37,632 nt of DNA from Candidatus Rokuibacteriota bacterium (GTDB lineage Bacteria > Methylomirabilota > Methylomirabilia > Rokubacteriales > CSP1-6): the NCBI GenBank assembly GCA_016179875.1, contig JACPCH010000124.1, forward strand, positions 1 through 37,632, in the 5' to 3' direction. The position numbers were made by a program, and so were the translations under genes. Shown here in pieces: positions 16,107-24,532 of the stretch. The notes under the pieces are model-generated. The model made no database searches, was not told the origin of the DNA, and saw only the letters and a program-made list of their open reading frames with translations. How positions within the stretch are numbered: position 1 is the stretch's first letter; each line of letters starts with the position of its first letter.

Positions 16107-16850
16107 GTGACCCGGCGCCTCATCGTCAACGCCGACGACTTCGGGCTCACCCGCGGCGTGAGCGCCGGGATCCTCGCGGCCTGGCGCCACGGTATCGTGA
16201 CGAGCGCGACCCTGCTCGCGACGATTGTGGTCGAGGATGACCTGCTGAGCGCGGCGCGCGACGCGGGCCTGGGCCTCGGCCTTCACGTGAACCTCACGCT
16301 CGGGCGGCCGCTGTCCGGGCGGAGCTCGCTCACCGGCGCCGACGGCCGCTTCGTCCGCGACGCGCGGCGCGCCGCGGCCAGGGCCGCGGCCGCCGACGTC
16401 GAGCGCGAGCTCGAGGCCCAGCTCGACCGCTTCGCGGCGCTGGTCGGCCGCGCGCCCACGCACCTCGACACGCACCACCACGTCGGCCTGCACGAGCCGG
16501 TGGCCGGCGTCGTGCTGGCCGCCGCGCGCCGCTTCGGCCTGGCGGTGCGGAGCCAGAACGCCGCGGCTCGCGCGCGCGCCCGCGCGGCCGGGCTCCGGAC
16601 GCCGGACCACTTCTTCGGCGAGTCGGGGCCCGGCGCCTACTGGACGCCGGCGACGACGCGCGCGCGCCTGGCGGCGCTGCCGCCGGGCGTGTCGGAGTTC
16701 ATGGCGCATCCCGGCTGGTACGACGCCGGCCTCGCCGGGAGCCGCTACGGGCGCCAGCGCGAGACCGAGCTGGTCGGGCTCGGCACGCCCGCCGCGCGCG
16801 CGACGGCCGCCGCGCTCGGCATCCGGCTCTGCCACTTCGGCGACCTGTAG
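16107..16850 (+). CDS. YdjC/ChbG family carbohydrate deacetylase
   Basis: A 247-residue protein of the YdjC family, metal-dependent enzymes that remove acetyl groups from chito-oligosaccharides or other acetylated sugars. It shows NADDFG (8-13, catalytic and metal-binding aspartates), H60 in LGLHVNLT, THLDTHHH (118-125), and MAHPGW near residue 200, the full set of expected metal and active-site motifs. GTG start at 16107. It may act on hopanoid-linked or cell-envelope sugars in this group, but the substrate is not evident. The stop codon ends one base before the 207-bp palindromic element. Confidence 0.92.
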   Translation: MTRRLIVNADDFGLTRGVSAGILAAWRHGIVTSATLLATIVVEDDLLSAARDAGLGLGLHVNLTLGRPLSGRSSLTGADGRFVRDARRAAARAAAADVERELEAQLDRFAALVGRAPTHLDTHHHVGLHEPVAGVVLAAARRFGLAVRSQNAAARARARAAGLRTPDHFFGESGPGAYWTPATTRARLAALPPGVSEFMAHPGWYDAGLAGSRYGRQRETELVGLGTPAARATAAALGIRLCHFGDL

Positions 16851-16851
16851 T

Positions 16852-17058
16852 CTGGATTATTGATGAACGGATTGGCGGCGACCGAGCGGGTGGCACCGGG
16901 TGCGGCCCCGGCGGGGCGGGCGGAGTGGGACCCCTCGACCGCTCGCCGTTCGGAGAACGGCGGGTGCGGTCGACGGGTGACGGAGCCCGACCGGTCGGGG
17001 CCGCACCCGGCGCCAGGACCCGCTCGCCTCGCGCGGTGGGCGTTCATGAATAATCCAG
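16852..17058. repeat. 207-bp nested palindromic element, MITE-like or structured RNA
   Basis: The only sizeable non-coding block of this region. Its ends are inverted repeats of 18 bases matching at 17 (CTGGATTATTGATGAACG at 16852-16869; CGTTCATGAATAATCCAG at 17041-17058). Inside lie GAGCGGGT 16884-16891 with ACCCGCTC 17018-17025, a perfect 15-base pair CCGGGTGCGGCCCCG 16896-16910 with CGGGGCCGCACCCGG 16996-17010, and CGACCG 16936-16941 with CGGTCG 16967-16972. The centre is an 8-bp hairpin (16944-16951 with 16955-16962, loop GGA). The AT-rich tips differ from the GC-rich genome. No transposase frame and no clear target duplication are present. Confidence 0.7.
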
Positions 17059-17067
17059 GCTAGCGGG

Positions 17068-18066
17068 ATGACGGCGGCGGAGCTGCTGCTCGGCGTGGAC
17101 GTCGGCGGCACCACGACGGCGGCCGGCGCGGTCACGCGGGCCGGTGCCGTCGTCGTCGAGCGGCGCGTCTCGACCCACCGCGACGGCCCCGGGCGGGCGT
17201 TCGAGACGATCGCCGGGCTGATCGCCGCGGTCCGCGCCGAGGCCGGGCGCGCGGGCGGCGCGATCGCGGGCGTCGGCGTGGGCGTCCCCGGGCCCGTGGA
17301 CACGGCGCTCGGCCGCGTCGGCGAGCACGTGCCCCACGTGCCCGAGCTGGCGGGCCGGGCGCTGGCCGCGGAGCTCGGCGCGCGGTTCGGGCTCCCGGTC
17401 TTCGTGGACAACGACGTGAACGCCCTCGCCCTCGGCGAGTGGACGTTCGGCGCCGGCCGCGGCGCGCGCTCGCTCGTCGTGCTGGCGCCGGGCACCGGCT
17501 TCGGCGCGGGCATCGTGCTCGACGGCCGGCTGGTGCGCGGCGTCGCCGGCTTCGGCGGCGAGCTGGGCCACACGCCGGTGAACTTCGACGGGCCGCCGTG
17601 CTGGTGCGGCGGGCGGGGGTGCCTCGCCCTCTACGCGAGCGGGCGGGGCATCGCCGAGGCCGCCCGCGCGCGGGTCGCGCGCCACCCCGACGCGCCGCTC
17701 CTCGCGGTGGCCGGCGGCGACGCGGGGGCGATCACCGCGCCGCTCGTCTTCAGCGCCGCCGCCGCGGGCGACCCTGTGGCATCATCGGTGGTGGACGAGG
17801 CCTGCCAGGCGCTCGGCGCGATACTCGGCACCGTGGTGAACGGGCTCAACCCGGAGGTGGTGGTGATCACGGGCGGCGTCGCGGCCTCCCTGGCGGCGCT
17901 GGAGACACGCATTCTGAAAGCGGCGGGGCAGTACGCGTTCCCGCGGGCGCTCGCGCTGACCCGCGTCCTCATCGTCCCGGGGGACAAGGCGACCAGCATG
18001 CGCGGCGCGGCGGCGCTCGCGCTCTACGAGCTCACGACCGCTCGACACACGGAGGGACAGCCATGA
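17068..18066 (+). CDS. ROK family sugar kinase (glucokinase-like)
   Basis: A 332-residue ROK protein with the phosphate loop DVGGTTT (11-17), the sugar and catalytic segment DNDVNAL (114-120), and the zinc-binding group H168 with C178, C180 and C185 (GHTPVNFDGPPCWCGGRGC). No N-terminal helix-turn-helix is present, so it is a kinase and not a repressor. It should phosphorylate glucose, N-acetylmannosamine, or a similar hexose in the cytoplasm. ATG at 17068, only nine bases after the palindromic element, and the stop overlaps the ATG of the zinc dehydrogenase, so the two belong to one operon. Confidence 0.93.
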   Translation: MTAAELLLGVDVGGTTTAAGAVTRAGAVVVERRVSTHRDGPGRAFETIAGLIAAVRAEAGRAGGAIAGVGVGVPGPVDTALGRVGEHVPHVPELAGRALAAELGARFGLPVFVDNDVNALALGEWTFGAGRGARSLVVLAPGTGFGAGIVLDGRLVRGVAGFGGELGHTPVNFDGPPCWCGGRGCLALYASGRGIAEAARARVARHPDAPLLAVAGGDAGAITAPLVFSAAAAGDPVASSVVDEACQALGAILGTVVNGLNPEVVVITGGVAASLAALETRILKAAGQYAFPRALALTRVLIVPGDKATSMRGAAALALYELTTARHTEGQP

Positions 18067-19115
18067 AGGCGATCGCGTTCCGCGGAGTGGGCGACGTCCG
18101 GACCGAGACCGTGCCCGACCCGACGATCGTCGACCCGACCGACGTGGTGCTGCGGATCACCACGAGCGCCGTCTGCGGCTCGGACCTGCACCAGTACCAC
18201 GGCCGGGGCGGGGCGCTCGTGCAGCCGGGCTCGGTGATGGGCCACGAGTTCATGGGCGTCGTGGACGAGGTCGGCGCCGGGGTGACGACCCTCACGCGCG
18301 GCGACCGCGTGATCGTGCCGTTCTCCGTCTCGTGCGGCCGCTGCGAGTGGTGCCGGCGCCGGCTCCCGACCCAGTGCGCCACCACGCAGCGCGCCGTGTT
18401 CGGCGGGCGCTGGGGCCACGTGTTTCCCGGCGGCCAGGCCGAGCGCATCCGCGTCCCGTTCGCCGATCACCTCTGCGAGAAGGTCCCGGCCGGCATGTCC
18501 GACGAGGACGCGCTCTTCCTCGGCGACATCCTCTCGACCGGGTTCGTCTGCGCCGAGAACGGCGGGATCCGTCCGGGCGACACCGTCGCCGTCTTCGGCG
18601 CCGGCCCGGTCGGGCTCCTCGCGATGCAGTCGGCGCAGCTCTTCGGCCCGGCGCGCGTCTTCGCGGTGGACCGCGTGGACTACCGGCTCGCGCTGGCCGG
18701 GGAGTTCGGCGCCGAGCCGGTGCACCTCGACCTCGGCGACCCGGCCGAGCAGCTCCGCGCGGCGACCGGCGGCCACGGACCCGACGTCGTGCTCGAGTGC
18801 GTCGGCCACGAGACGCCGTTCACCCAGGCGATCCAGGCCGTGCGCGCCGCCGGCACCGTCTCGTCGGTGGGCGTCTACGTCGAGACGAGCATGGGCTTCC
18901 CGGCGCGCGAGGCGTTCTTCAAGGACCTGAACCTCAGGATGGGCATCTGCAACGCGCGCAACTACATGGCGCCGCTCATGCCGCTCGTGCAGGGCGGCAA
19001 GCTCAGGCCGGCGCGCATCATCACCCACACGATGCCGCTCGGCGACGCGCCGAAGGGCTACGCGATCTTCGACAAGAAGGAGGACCGCGCGGTCAAGGTG
19101 ATGCTGAAGCCCTAG
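18063..19115 (+). CDS. Zinc-dependent alcohol dehydrogenase (MDR family)
   Basis: A 350-residue medium-chain dehydrogenase. The catalytic zinc ligands are C38 (CGSDLH) and H61-E62 in GHE, and the structural zinc cysteines are C91, C94, C97 and C105. The NAD(P) loop is FGAGPVGLLAMQ near residues 180-190. It oxidises a primary or secondary alcohol or a polyol; formaldehyde-dehydrogenase-like and sorbitol-dehydrogenase-like relatives share this layout. The start overlaps the ROK stop (ATGA), preceded by GGAGGG. The pair suggests use of a sugar or polyol. The end shares a CTAG with the TlpA-like gene on the other strand. Confidence 0.93.
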   Translation: MKAIAFRGVGDVRTETVPDPTIVDPTDVVLRITTSAVCGSDLHQYHGRGGALVQPGSVMGHEFMGVVDEVGAGVTTLTRGDRVIVPFSVSCGRCEWCRRRLPTQCATTQRAVFGGRWGHVFPGGQAERIRVPFADHLCEKVPAGMSDEDALFLGDILSTGFVCAENGGIRPGDTVAVFGAGPVGLLAMQSAQLFGPARVFAVDRVDYRLALAGEFGAEPVHLDLGDPAEQLRAATGGHGPDVVLECVGHETPFTQAIQAVRAAGTVSSVGVYVETSMGFPAREAFFKDLNLRMGICNARNYMAPLMPLVQGGKLRPARIITHTMPLGDAPKGYAIFDKKEDRAVKVMLKP

Positions 19116-19621
19116 AGCTTGCGGGAGGGGCGGGCCTGGGCGGCCAGGAGCTCGTCGAGGAGCTTCGGCAGCCGCGCGAGCGCCGACTCGCCGTGGATCC
19201 GCGCCGCCATCTCGCCCCGGCGGTCGATCACGACGGTGTAGGGCGTGCCCTTGAAGCCGAAGCGGTTGCCGACCGCGAGCTTCGGGTCGAGCGCCACCGC
19301 GTAGGCGACCTTGTGCGCGGCGACGAAGCGCCGCACGTCGACGGTGGTATCCTGCACGTGGAGCGCCAGCACCTCGACGCCCCGCGGGCGGTAGCGCTCG
19401 GCGAGCGCGCCGAGCGCCGCCGACTCCTTCGCGCACGGCGTGCAGTAGGACGCCTGGAAGCGCAGCACGAGGATCTTCTTGCCCAGGAGGTCGCGCGAGT
19501 CGAGCGTGGCCTTGCCGTCGAACAGCCGCACCCGGAAGGCCGGCGCCGCCGGCGCCGCGTCCGCGCCGGCCGCCGCGACCAGCGCGACGAGCACGGCGAC
19601 GGACAAGGCGCGCGAAACCAT
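19112..19621 (-). CDS. TlpA-like exported thioredoxin-fold protein
   Basis: A 169-residue protein with an N-terminal signal peptide (MVSRALSVAVLVALVAAAGA, cut near DAAPA) and a thioredoxin/AhpC-TSA fold. The redox site is C60-T-P-C63 in FQASYCTPCAKES; the cis-proline loop is in FGFKGTPYTVVIDRRG. It likely reduces disulfides in the periplasm, for example in cytochrome c assembly, as TlpA/ResA proteins do. No cytochrome genes are near. ATG at 19621; it is divergent from the large oxidase gene, with only 19 bases between them. Confidence 0.9.
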   Translation of the reverse strand: MVSRALSVAVLVALVAAAGADAAPAAPAFRVRLFDGKATLDSRDLLGKKILVLRFQASYCTPCAKESAALGALAERYRPRGVEVLALHVQDTTVDVRRFVAAHKVAYAVALDPKLAVGNRFGFKGTPYTVVIDRRGEMAARIHGESALARLPKLLDELLAAQARPSRKL

Positions 19622-19626
19622 GAGCG

Positions 19627-19632
19627 TATAAT
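19627..19632 (+). promoter_or_regulatory. Perfect -10 box TATAAT before the oxidase gene
   Basis: TATAAT lies eight bases before the GTG at 19641, so transcription would begin at or within a base or two of the start codon and the mRNA would be leaderless or nearly so. No good -35 is visible at the usual distance. TATAAT is rare in such GC-rich DNA. Confidence 0.45.
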
Positions 19633-19640
19633 AGCCCCCG

Positions 19641-22550
19641 GTGAACGACCTCGAGCACGAACTTCGGCGCGTCGTCCGCGGCGACGTGCGCTTCGATCCC
19701 GCCTCGCGCCTCCTCTACTCGACCGACGCCTCGATGTACCAGGTGGAGCCGCTCGGCGTCGTGATCCCGCGCGACGCCGAGGACGTGCAGGCGGCGGTGG
19801 AGGTCGCGCGGCGGCAGCAGGCGGCGCTCCTGCCGCGCGGCGGTGGCACCTCGCTCACCGGCCAGACGGTGAACCGCGCGCTCGTGCTGGACTTCTCGCG
19901 GCACATGCACGGGGTGCTCGAGGTGAACGCCGACGAGCGCTGGGCGCGCGTGCAGCCCGGGCTCGTGCAGGACAACCTGAACGACCACGTCCGCCCGCTC
20001 GGCCTCCTCTTCGGCCCCGACACCTCGACCTCGAACCGCGCCACGCTCGGCGGCATGCTCGGCAACAACTCGGGCGGCTCGCACTCGATCGCCTACGGGC
20101 TCACGGTGGACCACGTGCTCGAGCTGACGTGCCTGCTGGCCGACGGCAGCCGCGCCGTCTTCGGCGAGGTCACGCCGGCGGAGTTCGAGCGGAAGTGCGG
20201 CGCGCCGGGCCTCGAGGGGCGGATCTACCGGGAGGTGGCCCGCATCCGCGAGGCCTGCGCCGGCGAGATCCGCGCGCGCTACCCGCGCCACTGGCGGCGC
20301 GTCTCCGGCTACAACCTGAACGAGCTGCTCGGCCTCGGCGTGAAGCCCGGGTCGTACGCGGGCGGCGGCGGGGACGGGACGCCGCGGCCCCTCAGCATGG
20401 CGCGGCTCCTCGTGGGCTCGGAGGGCACGCTGGTCACCATCGTCGAGGCCAGGGTGCGCCTGATGCGGCGGCCCGCGCGGACGGCGCTCGGCGTGATCCA
20501 CTACCGCGACCTCCAGGAGGCGCTCGAGTCCTCGCAGGCGATCTTGGAGACCGGACCCTACGCCGTCGAGCTGACCGACAAGATGATCCTCGACCTCGCG
20601 CGGGCGAACATCGAGCAGTCCGCGCGCATGGGGTTCGTGCAGGGCGACCCCGAGGCGATCCTGATCGTCGAGTACGCGGGGGAGACCGACGCCGAGGTGC
20701 GGGCGAAGGTGGACGCGCTCGAGGCGGTCCGCGCGCGCGGAGGCTTCGGCTACGCCGCCCATCTCGCCTTCGACGCGGCGGAGCAGCAATCCATCTGGAA
20801 GCTCCGCAAGGCCGGGCTCGGGCTCCTCCTCGGCATGAAGGGCGATCGGAAGCCGATCGCGTTCGTCGAGGACACGTGCGTCGAGCCCCGGCACCTCGCG
20901 GAGTTCGTCCCGCGCTTCCGCGAGGTCATCGCCAAGCACGACACCGTCGGCGCCTACTACGGCCACTGCTCGGTCGGCTGCCTGCACATCCGCCCCGTGA
21001 TCGATCTGAAGACTCCGCGCGGCCTCGACCAGGTGCGGGCGATCGCCGGGGAGATCGCCGACCTCGTCGGCGAGTTCGGCGGCACGCTGTCCAGCGAGCA
21101 CGGCGACGGCCGCGCGCGCAGCCCCCTCCTCGAGCGGATGTACGGCCCCCGGCTCATGCAGGCGTTCCGCGAGCTCAAGGGCGCGTTCGACCCCGAGGGC
21201 CGGCTGAACCCGGGCAACGTCGTCGCCTCGCCCGGCATCACCGAGCACCTGCGCTACGGCACGCAGTACACGACGTGGGAGCCGGCGACGCTGCTCGACT
21301 TCGGGGCGCAGGGCGGCTTCGCCGCGTCCGTCGAGATGTGCAACGGCGTCGGCGCCTGTCGCAAGACCCTCGAGGGCACGATGTGCCCCTCGTACATGGC
21401 CACGCGCGACGAGGAGCACTCGACGCGCGGCCGGGCCAACGCGCTCCGCGCCGTGCTGTCGGGCGCGCTGCCGCCGGCCGAGTTCACCGGCCGGCGGCTC
21501 TACGAGGCCATGGACCTCTGCCTCGAGTGCAAGGGCTGCAAGGCCGAGTGTCCCGCCAACGTGGACATGGCCAAGCTCAAGTACGAGTTCCTGCATCATT
21601 ACTACCGGGCGAACGGGCTGCCGCTGCGCAACCGCCTCTTCGGGCGGATCGAGCGCCTGAACCGGCTGGGCGCGCGCATGCCGGCGCTGTTCAACTGGAT
21701 GCTGAACCTGCCGCTGCACCGCTGGCTGCTGGACCGGGTGGTGGGCATCGACCGGCGGCGCCCCTTGCCGCCGCTCGCGGCCGAGCCCTTCACCGCGTGG
21801 TTCGCGCGGCACGCCCCGCCGGCCGCCGCCCCGCGGGGCGAGGTCGTCCTGTTCCACGACACGTTCACGACCTACAACACGCCGGCCATCGGGCGGGCCG
21901 CGGTCGGGCTCCTGGAGGCGGCGGGCTACCGGGTGACGCTCGCCGACAAGACGTGCTGCGGCCGGCCGCTGATCAGCAAGGGCATGCTGGCCGAGGCGAA
22001 GGTGCACGCGGCGTGGAACGTCGCGCGGCTGCACCCGTACGCCGCGCGCGGCGTCGCCATCGTCGGCCTCGAGCCCTCGTGCCTGCTCACGCTGCGCGAC
22101 GAGTCAGTGGACCTCCTGCGCACCGCCGAGGCGCGGCTGGTCGCGACGCAGAGCTTCCTGCTCGAGGAGTTCCTCCTGCGCGAGCGCGGCCGCGGCCTCG
22201 AGCTGGCCTTCGCCCCGCGCGGGCGGAAGGCGCTGCTCCACGGCCATTGCCACCAGAAGGCGCTCGCCGGCACCGGGTCCACGGTGGCCGCGCTCCGCTG
22301 GGCGGGCTTCGAGGTGGAGGAGGTGGACTCGGGCTGCTGCGGCATGGCGGGCTCGTTCGGCTTCGAGCGCGAGCACTACGACGTCTCGGTCGCGCTCGGG
22401 AACCGGCGGCTCGCGCCCGCGGTGAAGGCGGCGCCCGCCGACACCGAGGTGGTCGCGTCCGGCGTGTCCTGCCGCCAGCAGATCGACCATCTGGCCGGCC
22501 GGCGCGCCCGGCACCCGGCCGAAGTGCTCTGGGAGGCCCTCTCGCGCTAG
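19641..22550 (+). CDS. Fused FAD-linked oxidase / iron-sulfur (GlcD-GlcF type) dehydrogenase
   Basis: A 969-residue protein joining two modules usually encoded apart. The N-terminal half is a PCMH-type FAD oxidase: PRGGGTSLTGQ near 65, the GGMLGNNSGGSHS loop near 136-148, and a C-terminal FAD-oxidase domain with GHCSVGCLHIRP. The second half carries 4Fe-4S ferredoxin-type cysteines (CNGVGAC from 567; CLECKGCKAECP from 627) and two CCG domains with CCGRP near 771 and GCCGMAG near 898. Such proteins oxidise D-lactate, glycolate or other 2-hydroxy acids and pass electrons to the membrane quinone pool or cytochromes. GTG start; no plausible ribosome site, consistent with the -10 box directly upstream. 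Confidence 0.94.
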   Translation: MNDLEHELRRVVRGDVRFDPASRLLYSTDASMYQVEPLGVVIPRDAEDVQAAVEVARRQQAALLPRGGGTSLTGQTVNRALVLDFSRHMHGVLEVNADERWARVQPGLVQDNLNDHVRPLGLLFGPDTSTSNRATLGGMLGNNSGGSHSIAYGLTVDHVLELTCLLADGSRAVFGEVTPAEFERKCGAPGLEGRIYREVARIREACAGEIRARYPRHWRRVSGYNLNELLGLGVKPGSYAGGGGDGTPRPLSMARLLVGSEGTLVTIVEARVRLMRRPARTALGVIHYRDLQEALESSQAILETGPYAVELTDKMILDLARANIEQSARMGFVQGDPEAILIVEYAGETDAEVRAKVDALEAVRARGGFGYAAHLAFDAAEQQSIWKLRKAGLGLLLGMKGDRKPIAFVEDTCVEPRHLAEFVPRFREVIAKHDTVGAYYGHCSVGCLHIRPVIDLKTPRGLDQVRAIAGEIADLVGEFGGTLSSEHGDGRARSPLLERMYGPRLMQAFRELKGAFDPEGRLNPGNVVASPGITEHLRYGTQYTTWEPATLLDFGAQGGFAASVEMCNGVGACRKTLEGTMCPSYMATRDEEHSTRGRANALRAVLSGALPPAEFTGRRLYEAMDLCLECKGCKAECPANVDMAKLKYEFLHHYYRANGLPLRNRLFGRIERLNRLGARMPALFNWMLNLPLHRWLLDRVVGIDRRRPLPPLAAEPFTAWFARHAPPAAAPRGEVVLFHDTFTTYNTPAIGRAAVGLLEAAGYRVTLADKTCCGRPLISKGMLAEAKVHAAWNVARLHPYAARGVAIVGLEPSCLLTLRDESVDLLRTAEARLVATQSFLLEEFLLRERGRGLELAFAPRGRKALLHGHCHQKALAGTGSTVAALRWAGFEVEEVDSGCCGMAGSFGFEREHYDVSVALGNRRLAPAVKAAPADTEVVASGVSCRQQIDHLAGRRARHPAEVLWEALSR

Positions 22551-22570
22551 CCCTCGCCGCCGCCGCCGTC

Positions 22571-23273
22571 GTGCTGGCCGCCGCGTTCGTCAAGGGCGCG
22601 ATCGGCTTCGGCTTCCCGGCCCTCGCCACGCCGCTCCTGGCGCTGTTCCTCGATGTGAAGACGGCGGTCCCGCTGCTCGTCTTTCCCAACATCGTGATGG
22701 ACGGGGTCCAGGCCGCGCGCCGCGGCTCGCTCGCGCCGACGGCGCGCCGGATGGCGGTCCTGCTCGTGTTCGGCGCGTTCGGGACGGTGCTGGGGACGCG
22801 CCTGCTCATCGCGTTGCCGGCACGCACCGTGACGCTCGTCCTCGGCGTGTTCATCGTCGTCTTCGTTGCGCTCAACGTGGCCCGCGTGGCGCCCCGGATC
22901 CCGCGCCGTTTGGAGCCCTGGTGCGCGCCGCCGGCCGGGCTCGTGGCCGGGCTCCTGGGCGGGCTCACGAACGTGCCCGGGACACCGCTCGTCCTCTATT
23001 TCTACGCGCTCGGGATGGACAAGGCGGAGTTCGTCCGCTCGGTCGCCTTCACGTTCCTGCTCTACAAGCTCATGCAGCTCGGCGCGCTCGTCTGGTTCGG
23101 CCTGCTCGACTGGCCGCTGTTCCTGGCGTCGGCCGGGCTCACGGTGGTGGCGCTCGGCGCCTTCGCGCTCGGCCTCCGACTTCAAGACGCTGGAGCAGGC
23201 GACGTTCAACCGCCTCGTGCTGGCCTTCCTCGGCGCGCTCGGCCTCTGGCTCGTGGTCCGCGCGCTCCGCTGA
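22571..23273 (+). CDS. TauE/SafE family membrane permease, frameshifted near the C-terminus
   Basis: An integral membrane protein of the sulfite exporter TauE/SafE family (two symmetric halves of membrane helices, motifs VKGAIGFGFPALATPLL near the start and GLVAGLLGGLTNVPGTPLVL at mid-length). It should export small anions or organosulfur compounds. Two defects: the first helix begins before any proper start in this frame, so GTG 22571 trims it slightly; and near 23185-23195 the frame changes. After LGLRLQD the good continuation LEQATFNRLVLAFLGALG is in another frame and ends at the TGA 23273. Restoring two bases (for instance GC) after GAC would join them. Loss by sequencing or assembly error is as likely as decay. 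Confidence 0.8.
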
Positions 23274-23279
23274 GCCGAC

Positions 23280-23768
23280 TCAGGGCACGGCGCCCGAGAG
23301 GAGCGCGAAGATCCTCCGGATCAGCTCCTCGTGATCCTCGATGTTGTGGCGGAAGATCCGGAGCTCGCGGAGGTCGGCGAGATCCACCGTCCGAAACGGC
23401 TCGCCGGGCGGCGCGCCCCCGAACGAGATCGCCTGGAAGCACGAGCGCCCGGGCGCGGGGCGGTCGGTGACGAGGACGAAATAGAGGTGGGGCCAGTGGC
23501 GGCGCGCCATGACGAACACCGAGCGGTCGCCGCGCTGGTTCTCGACCGACACGAACTGGTCGGCGGACGGGCGGTACTTGACTTCGACCAGGAGCTCGCC
23601 GGCGCCGTCGGGGCCGGGCGCGGCGCAGAAGTCGGGCGAGAAGTCCTCGCGGCCGAAGCGGAGCGGGAGCTCATCGCTGTGCCAGCGGCGGATCTGATAG
23701 CGGGCGCGGCGGAAGACCGACTCGACGAGGGCCTCGGCGACCCGGCTCTTCGCCTCGAGCAGATCCAT
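23280..23768 (-). CDS. Uncharacterised protein, possible PD-(D/E)xK nuclease fold
   Basis: A 162-residue soluble protein that I do not recognise as a named family. The middle segment (FSPDF, residues 43-47, then LLVEVKYRP, 59-67) places D46 and E62-V-K64 in the order and spacing of PD-(D/E)xK nuclease cores, and the following strand-helix region (RSVFVMARRHWPHLYFVLVTDR) fits such a fold. The link is only from these motifs; an enzymatic role is unproven. The ATG at 23768 follows GAGGAGGGAC as ribosome site. It is six bases from the TauE gene end on the opposite strand and 70 bases from the cyclase gene. Confidence 0.65.
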   Translation of the reverse strand: MDLLEAKSRVAEALVESVFRRARYQIRRWHSDELPLRFGREDFSPDFCAAPGPDGAGELLVEVKYRPSADQFVSVENQRGDRSVFVMARRHWPHLYFVLVTDRPAPGRSCFQAISFGGAPPGEPFRTVDLADLRELRIFRHNIEDHEELIRRIFALLSGAVP

Positions 23769-23838
23769 CGTCCCTCCTCCCGGAGAGGCGCCGGCCGCCG
23801 CACCGACACGGTGCGGAACCCATAGTATCAGGTGCGCG

Positions 23839-24504
23839 CTACAGCGTCGCGAAGAAGCGGGCGGGGGCGCCCTCGGTGCCCGCGATCTTGTAGAACGGCG
23901 CCGCGAAGTCCACGCGCCGCGCCGGGAGGGCGCCGAGGTTCGTCAGCCCCTCCATGATGACGACGCCGGCGCCGAGGATCACCCGGTGCATCGGGAAGTC
24001 CTCGGAGCTGAAGTCGGGCAGGCGCGCGCAGTACTCCTCGAAGAAGTCGAAGCCGATGTTCTTCGGGCCCTTGGCCACCAGCCACTCCGCCGTCTCCGGC
24101 GGGCAGTACGGCGACTGGGTGAAGTAGTCGGGCCACTTCCCGTACGTTTTGTCGGTCCAGTCCGTGCGCAGCAGGACGATGTCGCCCTTCTTCACCTGAT
24201 CGGCGCCGCCGCGCCTGAGGTCGTCGATCGTCAGCTTGTGGTTGGCGCCGACGAACGACAGATCCACCACCAGCGCCTCACCCATGACCTGGTCGAGCGC
24301 GATCTCGGCGGTGGTGATCCCGTCCTTGTAGACGTGCAGCGGCGAGTCGATGTGGGCGCCGGTGTGCAGGCTCTGGCGCACGCTCGTCACCTGCCAGAAG
24401 CCGGGGCCGCGCCGGTGCGGCGTCGTCTCGAGCCGGAGGTTGGTCGAGGGCGGGCTCATGGTGGTGTTGTCCACGGTCACGGAGAGATCGACGTAGCGCT
24501 TCAT
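23839..24504 (-). CDS. Cyclase family protein (kynurenine formamidase-like)
   Basis: A 221-residue metal-dependent hydrolase of the cyclase/KynB family. The metal-binding motif is H47-T-G-A-H51-I-D53 with H57 (HTGAHIDSPLH); further metal or catalytic elements are in LRTDWTDK and FDFFEEYC. Such enzymes hydrolyse formamides (kynurenine formamidase), lactones or isatin-type rings. GAGGAG precedes the ATG. The gene follows the UbiD-type decarboxylase with 28 bases between, so the pair may convert a cyclic or amide-containing aromatic compound. The substrate is inference. Confidence 0.9.
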   Translation of the reverse strand: MKRYVDLSVTVDNTTMSPPSTNLRLETTPHRRGPGFWQVTSVRQSLHTGAHIDSPLHVYKDGITTAEIALDQVMGEALVVDLSFVGANHKLTIDDLRRGGADQVKKGDIVLLRTDWTDKTYGKWPDYFTQSPYCPPETAEWLVAKGPKNIGFDFFEEYCARLPDFSSEDFPMHRVILGAGVVIMEGLTNLGALPARRVDFAAPFYKIAGTEGAPARFFATL

Positions 24505-24532
24505 CGGGACGGGGTCTCCTCTCGCGTCGGAG

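Noticed and set aside
18024-22034. A 1336-codon open frame antisense to the dehydrogenase and oxidase genes
   Set aside because: Arginine-, alanine- and histidine-rich shadow composition, no family motifs, and it is opposite well-supported genes.
18332-23470. A 1712-codon open frame on the plus strand
   Set aside because: It is a GC-rich shadow of the dehydrogenase and oxidase genes; only its end contains the TauE-type protein, listed separately.
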